Origin: Thermoplasmata archaeon
GTDB lineage: Archaea > Thermoplasmatota > Thermoplasmata > RBG-16-68-12 > JAGMCJ01
Direction: 5' to 3'
DNA length: 7,183 nucleotides
NCBI GenBank assembly: GCA_023129265.1
Contig: JAGMCJ010000247.1
Span: forward strand, 1 to 7,183
Each line of letters starts with the position of its first letter. The stretch's first letter is position 1. The notes beneath the pieces are model-generated. The model was given only the letters and a program-made list of their open reading frames with translations. It made no database searches and had not been told where the DNA came from. Below are positions 3,734 through 7,183 of the stretch, piece by piece. The position numbers and the translations under genes are program-made.

Positions 3734-6705
3734 TGGTTGGTATCATGAACGGAACGATGTCTCTTGTCATCTTCGTCCTGGTAATCTTCGGCGTGGTCTT
3801 CCTCATCGGCTTCAGCAAGAGGGCCCTGTTCAGGATGGCTCTCAGAAACCTGTGGAGGAGAAAGACAAACATCGCGGTGGTGACGGCCGGACTGCTCATC
3901 GGCACGGCCATAATAACATCTTCGTTCGTTATCGGGGACACGTTCGGATACATATTCAAGAGCGTTGTCTACGAGGAGCTGGATAGGACCGATGAGCTCG
4001 TAGGCGCGTTGGGCGGGAGGACGGGTGCCTACGCGTATTTCCCCTCCTCGTACTATCAGAACCTGAGCGATGCGAGAGATGCGGGGAATCTCACGAGCAT
4101 CGACGGCCTGGCACCTGCGATACTCGAATCTGCGCCTGTTCTGGACACGCTGACGTCCCTTTCGGAGGCGAGCGTGAACATCATGGGCATCGACGCGAGG
4201 GCAGATGCGGAATTCGGCTTCTTTCACGAGGTGGACGGGGATCGCATCACAGGCGAGACTGTGTTCCTGCAGCCGAATGCTACGATCATCAACGAGCGAT
4301 TGGCCAAGCAACTGGACGCGGAGCCGGGGCACATCGTTCTCATACACTACACGGTCTACATCAATGAGACCATCCCCGATCCCAGGGTCAAGTCCCTTAC
4401 AGTGGCATCTATCGTGAAGAACGTCGGCAAAGCGAATTTCCTCTGGGGAGAGAACCTCTTCATCACGCTTGACCTGGCCCAGGAGATGTTCGAGAAACCT
4501 GGGATGATAAACCTGATCAGAGTCTCGAACGAGGGAGGAGTGGAGACCGGCGTGGCGAGGACGGATTCCGCCAAAGAGGAGATCGAGGCCGTAATAGGCA
4601 CGAAGGATGAGAACCCCTTCGGCCTGGAGGTCATGACGATAAAGAGGGACAACATCGACATCGCTGAAGAGGGAAGCCAAGCCATTTCCGAGCTGTTCAC
4701 GATCATGAGCACGTTCGCCATAATCGCTGGCGTCATTCTAATCGTGAACATATTCGTGATGCTGGCCGAAGAGAGGAAATCCGAGATGGGCACGGCCAGG
4801 GCCCTGGGCATGAAGAGAAGGCATCTTGTCTTGTCCTACGTTCTAGAGGGATCGGTCTACGCTCTTCTTGCGGCCTTCCTCGGAGCCTTCGCGGGTCTGG
4901 GGATTGCCTATCTGATGATTCTGGCATTCGCACAGATCTTCGGGGCGGCAGGGCTCGCTATTCCCTTCTATTTTGAGGCGGATAGCCTTATTCTCGGCTT
5001 CAGCCTGGGCGCATTGATAACCTTCATGACGGTGGTACTGTCGTCCTGGGTTGTCAGCAAGCTGAACATCGTGCGAGCCATCCGAGGCATTCCAGAGCCT
5101 TCGTTGGCGAGGCCCACGAGGAGGTTCGTAGTGATGGGAGGCCTCCTTGTCGCTCTGGGGGTCTTGCTGACCTACGCGGGAGTGGTGCAGCTTTCACAAG
5201 CCTATTTCATGACCGGCCCCTGCATCCTCCTCCTGGGAGGTGCGATGGTGGTCTCCAAGCGGTGGGGGACCAGAGTTCCCATCACCGTCGCGAGTCTTGG
5301 GTCGATTGTCTGGATCCTTCTCCCCGTGGATCTGATTGAGGGCATGACGGGCGGGATGGAGATGTTCATCTTGAGCGGGGTGTTCCTCGTTCTCTCGGCC
5401 GTCCTCTTGGTGATGGCCAATTCGCACGCGTTGGTCAACTTCATCTCGAGACTCAACGCCGGGAGAAAGGATGCTCTTCCAGTGGTCCGCATGGCCCTTT
5501 CATATCCGATGAAGAAGAAGTTCAGGACAGGGATGACGCTCGTGATGTTTGCGCTCATCATCTTCACGGTTACCGTGATCGCCATGATATCCAGTTTCCA
5601 GGCCAACTTCGTTGAGGGCACCTACGAGGACCAGTCTGGCGCTTATGACATAATCGGGACTGCCAACTACATGACTCCGATAGCGAACATATCGGGAACG
5701 ATCCAGTCCTCCTCGATACTGGCCAACAGATTCGACGAGGTGGGGACAATGACGACGGCCTTCACTACTGCCTACAACGCGGGGGACGGAGAGAATGCCA
5801 CGTTCCACGTGAGGGTCTACGGTGCGAATGACGATTTCCTTGACTCCAATGACTTCACCTTCCATTCGATTTCGGCTGATTATGACGGTCCTGACGATGT
5901 CTGGGATGCCGTTCGAACGAACTCCTCGTTGATCGTACTGGATGCGAGCGGAATGCTGGTCATTCAGGGCTATGCGCCGGAACTCATGAACGTGCTGCAA
6001 GCCGAGGTGGACGACACGGTAGTCGTTGACACACCGCTCGGACCGTCCGAAAAGCAGGTCATAGGCACACTCAACGAGTTCTACTTCTTCCAGGGCATGA
6101 TCACATCAGAAGTCTTTTCGCAGGACCAGTTCGGACCGCAGCTACCCGTCCTCTTCTTCTTCAAAGGGACCGACTCTGGGAGTTCGAACATCAGGTCTCT
6201 CGCCAAAGACTTGGAAAAGGAATTCGTCGGTTCCGGATTGCAGACCACGGTCATCTGGGACTTCCTCGCAGAGCAGCTAAGAACGCAGAGCGCCATCATG
6301 AACCTCATCCAGGTCTACCTGGGTATGGGTCTTGTTGTCGGCATCGCTGGTCTAGCGATAGTGGCGATCCGAAGCGTCGTTGAGCGCAGACAGGAGATTG
6401 GCGTGATGAGAGCCATTGGCTACAAGAGAAGAATGGTCATGAGGGTCTTCCTGATGGAAATATCCTTCATCTCTCTTCTGGGCATCATTGCCGGCATCGT
6501 TCTTGGCGTGGCTCTCTCATTCCACATATACAGAGGGTTCTTTGGCGCCACCGCAGAGTTCACGCACTTCCTCAGCCTGATTCCAATTGTGAACCTCCTC
6601 GCCATCGCCGTCATCGCATTCGTTCTGACATTGCTTCTGACGATCTCTTCCGCTTTCAAGGCCGCGAAGATCGTGCCAGCCGAGGCTTTGAGGTTCAAGG
6701 AGTGA
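3730..6705 (+). CDS. ABC transporter permease with two FtsX-type halves (MacB/LolC-like fold)
   Basis: The 991-residue protein is the membrane partner of the preceding ATPase; the ATGA overlap (3730-3733) suggests translational coupling. Predicted helices lie near 11-27, 48-68, 325-347, 371-396, 418-443, 466-486, 494-508, 515-535, 545-563, 600-622, 856-880, 905-930 and 948-975. Two large extracytoplasmic domains fill about 69-324 and 623-855. The cytoplasmic coupling segments EERKSEMGTARALGMKRR (347-364) and ERRQEIGVMRAIGYKRR (885-901) are clear internal repeats of the FtsX motif. The half-ends VRAIRG (448-453) and VPAEALRF (982-989) also correspond. Positive charges fall on the inside throughout, giving N-out/C-in topology. 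Such proteins couple ATP use to movement of extracytoplasmic domains, for export or for lipid or lipoprotein handling. Odd points are an extra helix before the canonical first one and four helices between the halves. Met1 and Met2 are both possible starts. No adaptor or substrate gene is nearby, so the cargo is unknown. Confidence 0.93.
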   Translation: MMVGIMNGTMSLVIFVLVIFGVVFLIGFSKRALFRMALRNLWRRKTNIAVVTAGLLIGTAIITSSFVIGDTFGYIFKSVVYEELDRTDELVGALGGRTGAYAYFPSSYYQNLSDARDAGNLTSIDGLAPAILESAPVLDTLTSLSEASVNIMGIDARADAEFGFFHEVDGDRITGETVFLQPNATIINERLAKQLDAEPGHIVLIHYTVYINETIPDPRVKSLTVASIVKNVGKANFLWGENLFITLDLAQEMFEKPGMINLIRVSNEGGVETGVARTDSAKEEIEAVIGTKDENPFGLEVMTIKRDNIDIAEEGSQAISELFTIMSTFAIIAGVILIVNIFVMLAEERKSEMGTARALGMKRRHLVLSYVLEGSVYALLAAFLGAFAGLGIAYLMILAFAQIFGAAGLAIPFYFEADSLILGFSLGALITFMTVVLSSWVVSKLNIVRAIRGIPEPSLARPTRRFVVMGGLLVALGVLLTYAGVVQLSQAYFMTGPCILLLGGAMVVSKRWGTRVPITVASLGSIVWILLPVDLIEGMTGGMEMFILSGVFLVLSAVLLVMANSHALVNFISRLNAGRKDALPVVRMALSYPMKKKFRTGMTLVMFALIIFTVTVIAMISSFQANFVEGTYEDQSGAYDIIGTANYMTPIANISGTIQSSSILANRFDEVGTMTTAFTTAYNAGDGENATFHVRVYGANDDFLDSNDFTFHSISADYDGPDDVWDAVRTNSSLIVLDASGMLVIQGYAPELMNVLQAEVDDTVVVDTPLGPSEKQVIGTLNEFYFFQGMITSEVFSQDQFGPQLPVLFFFKGTDSGSSNIRSLAKDLEKEFVGSGLQTTVIWDFLAEQLRTQSAIMNLIQVYLGMGLVVGIAGLAIVAIRSVVERRQEIGVMRAIGYKRRMVMRVFLMEISFISLLGIIAGIVLGVALSFHIYRGFFGATAEFTHFLSLIPIVNLLAIAVIAFVLTLLLTISSAFKAAKIVPAEALRFKE

Positions 6706-6898
6706 GCTGTCTCTGACGATGCCTTTGCTCAATGAGAACGCCGCTTCTTCCCTCCACGGAACGCCCGCAATCAGGTCTTTCATAGAAAAACTATTAGGAC
6801 AACATTCGAGATTAGTCCAGAGAACACGGAACCAGGGCGATCAACCAACACAGTGGATTGTAGATTCGCCTGTAGATGTTGAGTCGTGAGTTGAAAAG
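6706..6898. other. Intergenic region between the permease and the radical SAM gene
   Basis: The 193-nt spacer suggests the downstream gene is not simply the third cistron of the ABC operon. Short T-containing stretches (CTTCTTCCCTCC near 6745, GTCTTTC near 6775) could weakly serve as termination sites, but no proper T tract or hairpin is seen. An A/T-rich stretch around 6785-6797 is the only promoter-like sequence and is a poor TATA match. Confidence 0.4.
6859..6877. repeat. Short direct repeat TGTAGAT-N5-TGTAGAT
   Basis: Two identical heptamers start at 6859 and 6871, 12 bases apart, and end 21 nt before the ATG at 6899. The near one-turn spacing on one face of the helix would suit a tandem-binding regulator, but the repeat is short and may be chance. 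Confidence 0.25.
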
Positions 6899-7183
6899 AT
6901 GACCTTGAGAATACTGTTCGTCGAGCCGCCGAAAGACTACTGGTTCCTCATGGGGGAGTATCTTCCCCCGCCCACGGGACTGCTCGTGCTGGCAGCATAC
7001 CTGGAAAGGGAGCTGCCCGATGTGGAAATCGACGTCCTCGATTGCCAGGCAGAGAGAAAGGACTGGAAGGACGTCGAGAGGCGCATCGAATCGCTCGCTC
7101 CGCACGTCGTTGCGGCCTCGGGATTCACGGCCAACGCATATGCCTGTGCGAGGATCGCGGAGGCAGCGAAGAAGGTAAGCCCG
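6899..7183 (+). CDS. N-terminal part of a B12-binding-domain radical SAM protein (3' end outside window)
   Basis: The ATG at 6899 opens a frame that stays open for 95 codons to the window edge. The start MTLRILFVEPP, then YLPPPTGLLVLAAYLE at about residues 21-36, VEIDVLDCQ at 42-50 and VVAASGFTANAYACARIAE at 70-88 is the standard beginning of the cobalamin-binding-like Rossmann domain found ahead of the radical SAM barrel in COG1032-type proteins such as BchE-like and many uncharacterised archaeal enzymes. The CxxxCxxC iron-sulfur cluster motif would lie beyond the window, so the radical SAM assignment rests on the N-terminal domain alone. The DXHXXG histidine of classical methyltransferase-type B12 domains is absent in the visible part, as is usual in this class. 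The ribosome binding site is weak (GTGAG about 9 nt upstream). Substrate unknown. Confidence 0.8.
   Translation, partial: MTLRILFVEPPKDYWFLMGEYLPPPTGLLVLAAYLERELPDVEIDVLDCQAERKDWKDVERRIESLAPHVVAASGFTANAYACARIAEAAKKVSP

Noticed and set aside
3583..4680. A 365-codon open frame on the minus strand opposite the ATPase end and permease start
   Set aside because: It runs across a well-supported ATPase/permease junction, its translation is rich in His, Arg and Asp without any domain or helix pattern, and it is explained by the codon bias of the opposite strand.
5500..6000. Minus-strand open frame of 166 codons inside the permease
   Set aside because: Antisense shadow of the second FtsX half; no motifs and composition typical of a reverse-frame translation.
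1..7183. CRISPR array, tRNA, rRNA or insertion sequence
   Set aside because: No regularly spaced repeats, no tRNA T-arm signature, no rRNA-like sequence, and no transposase or terminal inverted repeats were seen on reading the window.

Overview
The window looks archaeal, most likely from a euryarchaeote of the Thermoplasmatota or a related group; the exact lineage cannot be fixed from sequence alone. The signs are a TATA box (box A) about 60 nt upstream of a gene with a strong Shine-Dalgarno site, heavy AGG/AGA arginine codon use, a dolichol-phosphate-mannose-synthase-like GT2 enzyme next to an LPG_synthase_TM/UPF0104 membrane protein, and a B12-binding radical SAM protein start of a kind common in archaea. 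I found no rRNA, tRNA, CRISPR array or insertion sequence.

Left part (1-2597), a probable glycoconjugate or lipid-glycosylation locus. A polytopic membrane protein that runs in from outside the window (plus strand, ends at 736) resembles the C-terminal part of a GT-C type glycosyltransferase. It meets tail to tail, with one base between, a minus-strand pair: a flippase-like UPF0104 protein (1485-2597) followed 21 nt later by a DPM1-like GT2 glycosyltransferase (738-1463). A plausible division of labour is that the GT2 loads a sugar on a polyprenyl phosphate at the cytoplasmic face, the membrane protein helps move or handle the lipid-linked product, and the GT-C-like protein uses such a donor outside. 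This is inference.

Middle (2598-3034) is a 437-nt divergent intergenic region. It has a clear TATA box and strong ribosome binding site for the rightward operon, a 10-bp dyad between the TATA box and the expected transcription start, a perfect 10-bp palindrome, a weaker TATA candidate for the leftward operon and a 24-codon reading frame of doubtful meaning.

Right part (3035-6705) is a two-gene ABC export operon: a LolD/MacB-type ATPase, then by ATGA overlap a 991-residue permease with two FtsX-type halves, two large extracytoplasmic domains and a predicted 13 membrane segments. No periplasmic-adaptor-like or substrate-binding gene is present here. After a 193-nt gap, the first 95 codons of a B12-binding radical SAM-type protein (6899 onward) run off the right edge.

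Nothing seen amounts to a clearly new system. The most useful leads are the unfused flippase/GT2 pair that resembles a split AglD, the permease with an extra N-terminal helix and eight N-glycosylation sequons all on the predicted outer face, and the candidate operator at the ABC promoter.
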